The position numbers were made by a program, and so were the translations under genes. Positions 16,061 to 24,638 of a stretch of DNA of 46,208 bases are shown here, one piece after another (position 1 is the stretch's first letter; each line of letters begins with the position of its first letter). Source of the DNA: Cereibacter changlensis JA139 (lineage in GTDB: Bacteria > Pseudomonadota > Alphaproteobacteria > Rhodobacterales > Rhodobacteraceae); NCBI RefSeq assembly GCF_003034985.1, contig NZ_PZKG01000027.1:1-46208 (forward strand), in the 5' to 3' direction. The notes beneath the pieces are model-generated. The model had not been told where the DNA came from. It saw only the letters and a list, made by a program, of their open reading frames with translations, and made no database searches.

Positions 16061-16747
16061 ATGCACAAAGACCTGAACGCGGCCCCGCTGAACCCGTTGC
16101 CGGTGGCGGTCTGGCTGCTGGCCCTGCCGATCGCCGCGATGGAGCTTCTGTCCAGCGTTGGGGCGACCGGGCTCCTCTCCGACCCCGCCGCCATCGGCTG
16201 GCGGCTGGAGGCGGTGGGCCGGCTCGGCTTCCGCCCGGCGGCGATGCGCGAGATGATCGCGACCGGCTATTACCCGTGGCGCGAGCTCTTGCGGCTGGTC
16301 AGCTACCCGCTGGTCCATGCCAGCTTCACCCATGCGCTGATGGCGGTGGTGATCCTGCTGGCGCTCGGCAAGATGGTGGGCGAGGTGTTCCGGACCTGGG
16401 CGATGGTCCTTGTCTTCCTCGGCTCCGCGGTCGTCGGGGCTTTGGCCTACATGCTGGTGCCGGGGCTCTCGACCCCGCTGATCGGGGCCTATCCGGCGGT
16501 CTACGGGTTGATCGGGGCCTTCACCTTCCTGCTCTGGGTGAACCTCGCCGCCAAGGGCGCGAACCAGTATCGCGCCTTCTCGCTGATCGGGCTCCTGCTC
16601 GGCATCCAGCTGCTGTTCGGTCTGCTGTTCGGCGGCGGCTACGAATGGGTCGCCGATCTCGCGGGCTTCGCCACCGGCTTCGTGCTGTCCTTCGTGGTCA
16701 GCCCCGGCGGCTGGGCCCGGGTGAAGGCCAAGCTGCGCCGGCGCTGA
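16061..16747 (+). CDS. Rhomboid-fold membrane protein lacking catalytic Ser and His
   Basis: The 228-residue polytopic protein has rhomboid layout: an N-terminal helix, the SYPLVHASFTHALMAV segment near residue 81 (resembling the HxxxxH region), LIGAYPAVYGLIGAF at 140-153 and VADLAGFATGF at 197-207. In active rhomboids the third segment is GASGAVFG and the fourth contains A-H-L-x-G-F. Here GASG is GAYP (no Ser) and the His is Asp199. It is therefore a predicted inactive rhomboid homologue that might bind membrane clients. It is divergent from trpS and its stop directly abuts the convergent murJ stop, leaving no intergenic space. Confidence 0.8.
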   Translation: MHKDLNAAPLNPLPVAVWLLALPIAAMELLSSVGATGLLSDPAAIGWRLEAVGRLGFRPAAMREMIATGYYPWRELLRLVSYPLVHASFTHALMAVVILLALGKMVGEVFRTWAMVLVFLGSAVVGALAYMLVPGLSTPLIGAYPAVYGLIGAFTFLLWVNLAAKGANQYRAFSLIGLLLGIQLLFGLLFGGGYEWVADLAGFATGFVLSFVVSPGGWARVKAKLRRR

Positions 16748-18286
16748 TCAGCGGCGGCGCAGGCTGCGCAGGTCGGACAGGCGGAAGGCGCCGATCAGGT
16801 TTCCGGTGGCGAAATAGGCGACGATGCCGAGCGCGACCAGCAGGCCCAACCCGATGTAGCGCCAGCCGGGGCTGCCCAGCAGCCCGCCCAGAAGGATGTT
16901 GCCGGCGATCAGCACCGCGCCCATCACCAGCGAGGCGAGCAGGATCCGCGGCATCCGCTTGCGGAACCGCTCGTCCAGCCGCGAGGCCGAGCCCATGGCG
17001 CGCGACCCGCTCCAGAGTTGCCAGACCATGACCCAAGCCGAGACCGTGGTAGCCAGCGCCGCCGCGAGAAACCCGATCACCGGCATCAGCGCCACGGCGA
17101 AGCCCACGTTCACCACCATCGAGATCAGCGCGTATCGGAACGGGCTCCGGCTGTCCTCGCGGGCGTAGAACAGGGGCTGCAAAACCTTGTGCAGCACGAA
17201 GGCGGGCAGGCCGAGCCCATAGGCCGCCAGCGCCAGCGCAGTATTGGCGGTATCGTCCGGGCCGAAGGCGCCGCGCTCGAACAGGACCGAGATCAGCGGC
17301 ATCGAGATCACCACCAGCGCCACGGCGGCCGGCACCGTCAGCATCAGCGCGAATTCGGCGCCCCGGTTGAACGAGGACCGCCCGCCGTCCTCGTCCCCCG
17401 CGCGCAGGCGGCGCGAGAGATCGGGCAAAAGCACCGTGCCGATGGCGATGCCGACGACACCGAGGGGAAGCTGGTAGAGCCGGTCGGCATAGGAGAGCCA
17501 GGCGACCGCGCCCTCGGTGAAGCTCGCCACCTGCCGGCCGACCAGCAGGTTGATCTGCACCACCCCGCCCGACATCACAGCGGGCGCCGCGATGACCGCC
17601 AGCCGCTTCAGCTCCGGCGTCAGCCGCGGCAGGCCGGGCGTCACGGCGAAGCCGATGCGCTTGGCCGAATACCAGGTGAAGGCAAGCTGGGCGACGCCCG
17701 TCACCGGCACCGTCCAGGCCAGCGTCAGCCCCATGTCCCAGCCCGCCGCATCGGCCATCAGCATCGCGGCGATGAACATCAGGTTCATCAAGACCGGCAC
17801 GAAGCTCGCCTCGGTGAAGCGGCCGAAAGCGTTCAGCACCCCCGACAGCAGCGCCACCAGCGAGATGAACAGGATGTAGGAGAAGGAGATCCGACCGAAG
17901 GTCACCGCCATGTCGAAACGCTCGTCGCCGGCGAAACCCGAGGCCATCGCCCAGACCAGGAGCGGCATGGCCAGGGTGCCGATCAGCGTGAACAGGATCA
18001 GGATGCCCGCCAGCCCGTTGAAGGCGTCGCGGGCAAAACGCTGCGCATCCTCGCCCGCCTCCAGCTTCTTGGCGAACATCGGCACGAAGGCCATGTTGAA
18101 GGCGCCCTCGGCGAAGAAGCGGCGGAACATGTTCGGCAGCGAGAAGGCGATGAGGAAGGCCTCGGCCACCGGCCCGGCGCCGAGATAGGCCGCCATCATG
18201 ATGTCGCGCGCAAAGCCCACGCCACGGCTCAGGAGCGTCCAGCCGCCCACGGTGACGAAGCCGCGCACCAGTCCCACAGGCTTCAC
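16748..18286 (-). CDS. murJ: Lipid II flippase MurJ
   Basis: The 512-residue protein of the MOP superfamily has about fourteen membrane helices and flips lipid II across the inner membrane for peptidoglycan synthesis. The N-terminus, LVRGFVTVGGWTLLSRGVGFARDIMMAAYLGAGPVAEAFLIAF, and LPNMFRRFFAEGAFNMAFVPMF are classic MurJ/MviN signatures, with the conserved Arg residues of the central cavity. The start overlaps the glnD stop by four bases (ATGA), so both are translated from one message. Length is typical and no key segment is missing. Confidence 0.96.
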   Translation of the reverse strand: MKPVGLVRGFVTVGGWTLLSRGVGFARDIMMAAYLGAGPVAEAFLIAFSLPNMFRRFFAEGAFNMAFVPMFAKKLEAGEDAQRFARDAFNGLAGILILFTLIGTLAMPLLVWAMASGFAGDERFDMAVTFGRISFSYILFISLVALLSGVLNAFGRFTEASFVPVLMNLMFIAAMLMADAAGWDMGLTLAWTVPVTGVAQLAFTWYSAKRIGFAVTPGLPRLTPELKRLAVIAAPAVMSGGVVQINLLVGRQVASFTEGAVAWLSYADRLYQLPLGVVGIAIGTVLLPDLSRRLRAGDEDGGRSSFNRGAEFALMLTVPAAVALVVISMPLISVLFERGAFGPDDTANTALALAAYGLGLPAFVLHKVLQPLFYAREDSRSPFRYALISMVVNVGFAVALMPVIGFLAAALATTVSAWVMVWQLWSGSRAMGSASRLDERFRKRMPRILLASLVMGAVLIAGNILLGGLLGSPGWRYIGLGLLVALGIVAYFATGNLIGAFRLSDLRSLRRR

Positions 18287-21100
18287 GCGCGCGCCCGTTC
18301 CGCGCCTTCGGCAATCGCCTGGCGCAGCTTGCGGTCCAGGGTCTCCTGCCGGGATTTGGTGTGCAGTTTCAAACCGAACATGTCTTTCACATAGAAGGTG
18401 TCGACCACCTGCGCCCCATAGGTCGCGATCACGGCCGAGGCAATGTAGATGTTGTTCGCCGCCAGCGTCCGCGTCAGGTCATAGAGCAGCCCCGGGCGGT
18501 CGCGGGTGTCGACCTCGATGATGGTGTAGATCTCGGAGCCGTCGTTGTCGAAGGCGATATGCGTCGGGAAGCGGAACTGGCTGTCGCGCTTCCGGATCTT
18601 GTCGCGGTCCTTCAGCGCCTCGCGCGCCACGACCTCGCCCTTCAGCGTCTTGTCGATCATGTTGCGCAGCCGGGGCAGGCGGGCAATCTCGTAGGGCGAG
18701 CCTTCGGCGTCCTGCACCCAGAAAACCGCCGTGGCGTAGCCGTCCTTCGAGGTATAGGTCCGCGCGTCCACCACGTTCGCACCGACCAAGGCCAGCGCGC
18801 CCGCCAGCCGCGAGAAGATGCCCGGATGGTCCTCCAGCGCGAAACAGGCGCGGGTGGCGTCGCGATGCGGGTCGGGATGCAGGTCGATGCGGATCTCGTT
18901 GTCGGGCAGGTCGAGCAGCATCGAGGCGAAGACGGTATGGGTCGCGGTGGACAGCGCCTGCCAGTAGGGCGGGTAGTGCCGGGCCAGCTCGGCGCGCAGG
19001 TCCTTCGGATCCCATTCCGCCAGCGCCTCGCGCAGCGCCCGCTTGGCTTCGTCGGCGCGGTTCTCGCGGTTCAGTGTCTCGAGCCCGCCTTCCAGCGCCG
19101 TCGCCGTGTCGCGGTAGAGCTGGCGCAGAAGCTGCGCCTTCCAGTTGTTCCAGGTGCCTGGGCCGACGCCGCGGATGTCGCAGACCGTCAGCACCGTCAG
19201 CAGGTCGAGCCGCCGTTTCGAGCGCACCGCCTTGGCGAAATCGCGCACCGTGCGCGGGTCGCCGATGTCGCGCTTCTGCGCCATGTCGGACATGACGAGG
19301 TGATAGCGCACCAGCCATTCGACCGTCTCGGCCTCCTCGGCGTTCAGCCCCAGCCGCGGCGCGATCTTCCGCGCCATCTGCGCCCCGAGGATCGAGTGGT
19401 CCTCCGGCCGGCCCTTGCCGATGTCGTGCAGCAGCAGCGCCACATAGAGCACCCGGCGGTTCACCCCCTCGGAGAGGATGCGCGAGGCGATCGGCAGCTC
19501 CTCCACCAGCTCGTTGCGCTCGATCTGGGCGAGGGTGGAGATGCACTGGATGGTGTGCTCGTCGACCGTGTAATGGTGGTAGACGTTGAACTGCATCATC
19601 GCGACGATGCGCTCGAATTCCGGGATGAAGGCCCCCAGCACGTCGAGCTCGTTCATCCGGCGCAGGCTCCGTTCCGGGTTGCCGTGCTTCAGCATCAGGT
19701 CGAGGAAGATGCGGTTCGCCTCCCGGTCGTTCTGCATCTCGTCGTCGATCAGATCGAGATTGGCGGCGATCAGGCGCATGGCGTTGGGATGGATCAGCAG
19801 CCCGGTGCGCAGCGCCTCCTCGAAGATGCGCAACAGGTTCAGCTTGTCGGCGAGGAAGACCGCCGGGTCGGCAATGTCGATCCGACCCTGCCGCAGCCGG
19901 TAGCCCGGCTTCAGCTTCTTGCGGCGGCGGAAGAAGCCGATCAGCGCCGGCTCGCTTTTCGCGTGCCGTGCCTCCAGCTCGGTGAGGAAGACCCGGGTCA
20001 GCTCGCCGACCTTGGTGGCCTGGCGGAAGTAGTCCTGCATGAAGATCTCGACCGCCCGCCGCCCGCCCGCGTCGCGGTAGCCCATGCGGGCCGCGACATC
20101 GACCTGCATGTCGAAGGTCAGCTGGTCGGTGGCGCGGGCGGTGATGTAATGCAGATGACAGCGCACGGCCCAGAGGAAATCCTCGGCCCTCTCGAAGGTG
20201 CGGAACTCGTCGAGGCTCAGGAGCCCGGCCTCGACCAGCCCCTCGACGCTCGGAACCCGGTGCAGGTACTTGCCGATCCAGTAGAGCGTCTGCAGGTCGC
20301 GCAGCCCGCCCTTGCCCTCCTTCACGTTGGGCTCCAGCACGTAGCGCTGGCCGCCCTGCCGCTTGTGCCGGGCGGCGCGCTCGGCCAGCTTGGCCTCGAT
20401 GAACTCGGGGCCGGAGTTGCGGAACAGCTCCTGCCACAACCGGTCGCCGAGCTCGGTCGCCAGCGGCTCGTGACCGGCGAGGAAGCGGTGCTCCAGCAGG
20501 GCGGTGCGGATGGTGATGTCGTCGCGGCCGAGCCGCAGGCAGTCCTTCACCGTGCGGCTGGCATGGCCGACCTTCAGCTTCAGGTCCCAGAGCATGTAGA
20601 GCATGCTCTCGATCACCGATTCCGCCCAGGGGGTGATCTTCCAAGGCGTCAGGAACAGGAGGTCGACATCGGAATGCGGGGCCATCTCGGCCCGGCCATA
20701 GCCGCCGACCGCCAGCACGGCGATGCGCTCGGACTCGGTCGGGTTGGCCAGCGGATGCAGGTGCTCGCAGGCAATACGCAACGCAGTGGTCACCAGACCG
20801 TCGGTCAGGACCGCCTGCGCCCGGATCAGTTCGCGGGCGGCGGTGGGGCGGGCGGCGAAAGGCCTCGGCCAGCGCGGCGTTGCCGGCCGCCTTGGCCGCC
20901 GCCAGATGCTGCACCGCCAGCGCCCGCGCGGCGCGCGGGTCGAGATCGGGGGTACGGGCAAGATCGGCCGCGATGACAAGGGTCAGCGCGGCCGGATCGA
21001 GGATCATCCGGCGCGGCAGCAACAGCTCCGGCGCGGAGGGATCGGAAAGGCGCGCGGGCTCAGAAGCCTGCGCCGCCAAAGCTGCGGGGAGCCGGGTCAA
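18283..21100 (-). CDS. glnD: [Protein-PII] uridylyltransferase/uridylyl-removing enzyme GlnD, with an apparent one-base frameshift
   Basis: GlnD senses glutamine and adds or removes UMP on PII proteins. The nucleotidyltransferase motif GGYGRAEMAPHSDVDLLFL, the HD hydrolase motif LLLHDIGKGRPEDHS and two C-terminal ACT domains (EDHPGIFSRLAGAL; DTRDRPGLLYDLTRTL) are all present. The coding signal changes frame at the TTT at 20860-20858. Upstream, frame one reads ...NAALAEAF; skipping one T continues FAARPTAARELIRAQ in frame two. Joined, the protein has 938 residues, normal for GlnD. The likely start is the TTG at 21100, six bases after AGGTGG and overlapping the end of the upstream gene; the ATG at 21007 is an alternative. 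The shift is a sequencing error or a real mutation. Confidence 0.9.
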
Positions 21101-22238
21101 TCACTGCCACCTGGTTGTTGCGGATTTGCGCTACGGCCAGTCCGCGCTCGTTCGTGCCGTCGCCCAGAAGGCGGAAGATCCCGTTGACCCCGACGAAGCC
21201 CGACCCCTGGGTCAGCCGCCGCCCGGTCAGCGCGTCGGACTGGCCCTGCTTCACCAGAGCGCCGATCGCGGCGATCCCGTCATAGGCGAGGCCCGAGATC
21301 GGATGCGGCGCCTCGCCATAGGCGGTCTGGTAGCGCGCCTGATACTGGCTGTAGAGCCCCGGATCGGGCAGCGCGAACCAACCGCCCTGCACGCCCGGCA
21401 GCGCCAGCGTCGCCGCGGGAATGTCCCAGCGGGTCAGGCCGATGAAGCGGGTGACCTCCGGGCTGACGTTGTTGTCGCGCAGCAGCTGGGTGATCATCGG
21501 CAGCGCGCCCGCTGTGTCGGCGGTCAGGAACATCGCCTGGGCGTTGCTGGAGCGCGCGGTCTCGGCGATGCCGGGAACCGCGGCGACGATGCCGTTCTGC
21601 GAGAATTCATAGCCCGAGGTCGCCACCACGCTGCCGCCGGCGCGCTGCACGCCGCGCTGGATCGCGGTCTTGCCGGTCTCGCCGGCGGTGGTGCTGTCAT
21701 GCACCACCATGATCCGGGTCGTGCCTTGGCGGACGGCGTAGCGCGACAGCCGGTCGGCGGTGTTCTGGAAGGTCGGCCCCAGCACGAAGACGTTGCCGCC
21801 GGCGATGTCGCCGTTGTTGGAGAAGCTCAGCACGTTCACCCCGCGCGAGGCGACGGCGGCGCCGGCGGCATTGGCCTCCTGCGCGTAGACCGGGCCGAGG
21901 ATGATCTTGGCGCCCTCGTCGACCGCCTTCGAGGCCATGGCCGCGGCCTGCGCCGGCTGGCCCGAGGTGTTGTAGACCCGCAGGTCCACCTTGACGTTGC
22001 CGAGATCGGCGATCGCTAGCCGGGCGGCGTTCTGCAGGCTGCGCGCCAGCAGTTCGTCGCTGGCCTGGCCGGAGCCCGAGGGCACCAGCAGCGCCACCGG
22101 CACGGCGGCGTTGGTATCGATGGCGGGGCCGCCGGCGCCGGTCGTGCTGACCGGCTCGCAGGCGGCGACCGTGAGGGCAGTGATGGCAATAGCGACGCGG
22201 CTCAATGACTTGCGGGCAAGGCCCAAAAGGGACAACAT
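21060..22238 (-). CDS. LpoA-like penicillin-binding-protein activator lipoprotein
   Basis: The 392-residue protein starts MLSLLGLARKSLSRVAIAI and has the lipobox LTVAAC (Cys about residue 27), so it is a lipoprotein. The mature part, VPVALLVPSGSGQASDELLARSLQNAARLA through VRVNGIFRLLGDG-like C-terminal segments, has the periplasmic leucine-binding fold used by LpoA proteins, which activate class A penicillin-binding proteins. The start ATG follows GAGGAAG. It shares a divergent region with rsmI, the common bacterial lpoA/rsmI/yraN neighbourhood. Its end overlaps the putative glnD start by 41 bases. Confidence 0.85.
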   Translation of the reverse strand: MLSLLGLARKSLSRVAIAITALTVAACEPVSTTGAGGPAIDTNAAVPVALLVPSGSGQASDELLARSLQNAARLAIADLGNVKVDLRVYNTSGQPAQAAAMASKAVDEGAKIILGPVYAQEANAAGAAVASRGVNVLSFSNNGDIAGGNVFVLGPTFQNTADRLSRYAVRQGTTRIMVVHDSTTAGETGKTAIQRGVQRAGGSVVATSGYEFSQNGIVAAVPGIAETARSSNAQAMFLTADTAGALPMITQLLRDNNVSPEVTRFIGLTRWDIPAATLALPGVQGGWFALPDPGLYSQYQARYQTAYGEAPHPISGLAYDGIAAIGALVKQGQSDALTGRRLTQGSGFVGVNGIFRLLGDGTNERGLAVAQIRNNQVAVIDPAPRSFGGAGF

Positions 22239-22276
22239 GCGGACTTCCTCTTCCCGTGGGGGCAGCAATGTGCGGC

Positions 22277-22305
22277 AGGTTATGCGTTCCCGCCGCCGAT
22301 GGCAA
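22277..22305 (-). promoter_or_regulatory. Candidate promoter of the LpoA-like gene
   Basis: On the minus strand, TTGCCA (22305-22300) is followed after 17 bases by TAACCT (22282-22277), about 38 bases before the ATG at 22238. It lies in the 102-base divergent region with rsmI. The match and spacing are good. Confidence 0.55.
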
Positions 22306-22340
22306 CTTTCGCCGATCGCAACTATCGAAGGAGATCCCAG

Positions 22341-23258
22341 ATGAGCACCGGCGAAGCCGAGCCGCTCCCCGAGGATGCAGCCGAGCCGCCGGAGCCGCTG
22401 CACCGCCCCGACCGGCGCAGCCTGCCGCCGGGACTGCATTTCATCGCCACCCCGATCGGGGCGGCGCGCGACATCACGCTGCGCGCGCTGGACATCCTCG
22501 CCGCCGCCGACGTGCTGGCCGCCGAGGACACCCGCACCCTGCGGCGCCTGATGGAGATCCACGGCGTGCCGCTGGCCGGGAGGCCGCTGCTGGCCTACCA
22601 CGACCACAATGGCGAGCAGATGCGGCCCCGGCTGCTGCGCGCGCTGGAGGAGGGCAAGTCGGTGGCCTATGCCTCGGAGGCCGGCACGCCGCTGGTGGCC
22701 GACCCCGGCTTCCAGCTGTCGCGCGCGGCCATCGCCGCCGGCTTCCCGGTGCTGGCCGCGCCGGGGCCCTCGGCGGTGCTGGCCGCGCTGACCGTGGCCG
22801 GGCTGCCGAGCGACCGCTTCCTCTTCGCCGGATTTCCCCCGGCCGCCGCCGGCGCGCGGCGGCGGTTCTTCGCCGAACTGGCCGGCATCCCGGCGACGCT
22901 GGTTTTCTACGAATCGCCGAAGCGCGTTAGCCGAAGCTTAGGGGAAATGGCGGAAGCTTTCGGCAACCGGGAGGCTGCGGTGTGTCGGGAGCTGACCAAG
23001 CGATTCGAGGAGGTGACGCGCGGGCCGCTGCAGGATCTCGTGGCGGCTTTCGCGGATCGGTCGGTGAAGGGCGAGATCGTCGTGCTGGTCGACCGGGCGC
23101 AGGCGGTGGTCGCCGATGCGGCCAGTCTGGAGGCGGCGCTGGAAGCGGCGTTGCAGGTGATGTCGGTGAAGGACGCGGCGGCCGAAGTGGCGCAGAAGCT
23201 GGGGCTGCCGCGGCGGGATGTGTATCAGCTGGCGTTGAGGCTGGCGGAGGAGGGGTGA
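22341..23258 (+). CDS. rsmI: 16S rRNA (cytidine-1402 2'-O)-methyltransferase RsmI
   Basis: The 305-residue tetrapyrrole-methylase-fold enzyme 2'-O-methylates C1402 of 16S rRNA. GLHFIATPIGAARDITLRALDILAAADVLAAEDTR is the family N-terminal block, and VAYASEAGTPLVADPGFQL and LAAPGPSAVLAAL form the SAM-binding pocket. In RsmI the pocket is usually S-D-A-G-T-P; here it is S-E-A-G-T-P, a mild variation. The ATG at 22341 has AAGGAG upstream; an earlier in-frame ATG at 22299 lies in the promoter region. The stop overlaps yraN at TGATG. Confidence 0.94.
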   Translation: MSTGEAEPLPEDAAEPPEPLHRPDRRSLPPGLHFIATPIGAARDITLRALDILAAADVLAAEDTRTLRRLMEIHGVPLAGRPLLAYHDHNGEQMRPRLLRALEEGKSVAYASEAGTPLVADPGFQLSRAAIAAGFPVLAAPGPSAVLAALTVAGLPSDRFLFAGFPPAAAGARRRFFAELAGIPATLVFYESPKRVSRSLGEMAEAFGNREAAVCRELTKRFEEVTRGPLQDLVAAFADRSVKGEIVVLVDRAQAVVADAASLEAALEAALQVMSVKDAAAEVAQKLGLPRRDVYQLALRLAEEG

Positions 23259-23623
23259 TGGGACGGCAGGTGCGGGGCGAGGTGGCGTATTTCTCGGGGC
23301 TGCATGCCGAGGATGCGGTGGCGAGGGTCTATGCGCGATCAGGCCGTCCGATCGCCGCGACCCGCTGGCGCGGCGCGGCCGGCGAGATCGACCTGATCGC
23401 CCGCGACGGGGCCGAGGTGATCTTCATCGAGGTGAAGAAGAGCGCGAGCCATGCCGAGGCCGCCGAACGGCTCAGCCGTCGACAGATGGAGCGGATCTAT
23501 GCCTCGGCCTCGGAATTCCTTGCCGGGGAACCGGCGGGGCAGCTGACGGAGGCGCGTTTCGACGTGGCGCTGGTCGATGCGCGGGGCGCGGTGGAGATCA
23601 TCGAGAACGCCTTCGCCGCCTGA
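23258..23623 (+). CDS. YraN/UPF0102 nuclease-fold protein
   Basis: The 121-residue protein keeps the Holliday-junction-resolvase-like core [21 protein letters not shown], with the D...E-x-K metal-binding pattern of the UPF0102 family. The biological role of the family is unsettled. It starts at an ATG sharing one base with the rsmI stop, with GGAGGAGGGG overlapping the end of rsmI as ribosome-binding site. Position between rsmI and gshB is conserved in related bacteria. Length is normal. Confidence 0.9.
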   Translation: MGRQVRGEVAYFSGLHAEDAVARVYARSGRPIAATRWRGAAGEIDLIARDGAEVIFIEVKKSASHAEAAERLSRRQMERIYASASEFLAGEPAGQLTEARFDVALVDARGAVEIIENAFAA

Positions 23624-23687
23624 GCCCTCTGCATTGCAACCGCGGGCGGCTTCCGTCATCAAGGGGCCTTACCGGCGGGAGACAGCC

Positions 23688-24632
23688 ATGGGCTTGAAAG
23701 TTGCATTGCAGATGGACCCGATCGGGTCGGTCAATATCGACGCGGACAGCACGTTCCGCATCGCGCTCGAGGCGCAGGCGCGGGGGCACGAGCTGTTCTT
23801 CTACACGCCCGACAAGCTGGCCTTCGACGAAGGCCGGGTGACGGCGCGGGGCTGGCCGATCGAGCTGCGGCGCGAGCAGGGCAACCACGTGAGCTACGGG
23901 CCCGAGACCGAGGTCGATCTGGGCGAGTATGACGTGGTCTGGTTGCGGCAGGATCCGCCCTTCGACATGGGCTACATCACCACCACGCATCTGCTGGAGA
24001 TGATCCATCCGAAGACGCTGGTGGTGAACGACCCCTTCTGGGTGCGGAACTCGCCCGAGAAGCTTCTGGTGCTGCGCTTCCCGCAGCTGATCCCGCCCAC
24101 CGCCATCGCCCGCGATCTGGCGACGATCCGCGCCTTCAAGGCCCGGCATGGCGACATCATCCTCAAGCCGCTCTACGGCAATGGCGGGGCGGGGGTGTTC
24201 CGGCTCGATCCGAACGACCGCAACCTCGGCTCGCTGCACGAGCTTTTCACTTCGATGAGCCGCGAGCCTTTGATCGTGCAGAAATTCCTGCCGGATGTGG
24301 CCAAGGGCGACAAGCGGGTGATCCTCGTCGATGGCGAGCCGATCGGCGCGATCAACCGGGTGCCGCAGGCGGGCGAGACCCGGTCGAACATGCATGTCGG
24401 CGGCCGGCCGGAGAAGGTCGGGCTCAGCGCGCGCGATCTGGAGATCTGCGCCGCCATCGGCCCGGTGCTGCGCGAGAAGGGGCAGATCTTCGTCGGCATC
24501 GACGTGATCGGTGATTATCTCACCGAGATCAACGTGACCTCGCCGACGGGGCTGCAGGAACTGGAGCGCTTCGACGGCACCAATGGCGCCGCGCGGATCT
24601 GGGAGGCGATCGAGGCGAAGCGGGCGGGCTGA
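23688..24632 (+). CDS. gshB: Glutathione synthetase
   Basis: The 314-residue ATP-grasp enzyme joins gamma-glutamylcysteine and glycine. The N-terminus [21 protein letters not shown] matches the GSH-S_N domain (MDPI conserved). [52 protein letters not shown] and [24 protein letters not shown] are the substrate, ATP and Mg-binding blocks. The start is the ATG at 23688 after GGCGGGAGA. It converges with comM six bases on; the stop codon lies in the small GC hairpin GCGGGC-TGA-GCCCGC (24624-24638). Confidence 0.96.
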   Translation: MGLKVALQMDPIGSVNIDADSTFRIALEAQARGHELFFYTPDKLAFDEGRVTARGWPIELRREQGNHVSYGPETEVDLGEYDVVWLRQDPPFDMGYITTTHLLEMIHPKTLVVNDPFWVRNSPEKLLVLRFPQLIPPTAIARDLATIRAFKARHGDIILKPLYGNGGAGVFRLDPNDRNLGSLHELFTSMSREPLIVQKFLPDVAKGDKRVILVDGEPIGAINRVPQAGETRSNMHVGGRPEKVGLSARDLEICAAIGPVLREKGQIFVGIDVIGDYLTEINVTSPTGLQELERFDGTNGAARIWEAIEAKRAG

Positions 24633-24638
24633 GCCCGC
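24624..24638. terminator. Small GC hairpin at the gshB/comM convergent junction
   Basis: GCGGGC (24624-24629) and GCCCGC (24633-24638) pair around TGA, which is the gshB stop codon. The two genes converge with only six bases between them, so a shared end hairpin is plausible. There is no T-run and the stem is short, so confidence is low. Confidence 0.3.

Noticed and set aside
20850-20870. Programmed +1 ribosomal frameshift in glnD
   Set aside because: A TTT to TTC slip is possible but there is no stop or rare codon, no Shine-Dalgarno-like stimulator and no known precedent for GlnD; an error or mutation is simpler.
18361-20976. 871-codon plus-strand frame opposite glnD
   Set aside because: No domain and no ribosome-binding site; it mirrors GlnD, which is strongly supported by motifs.
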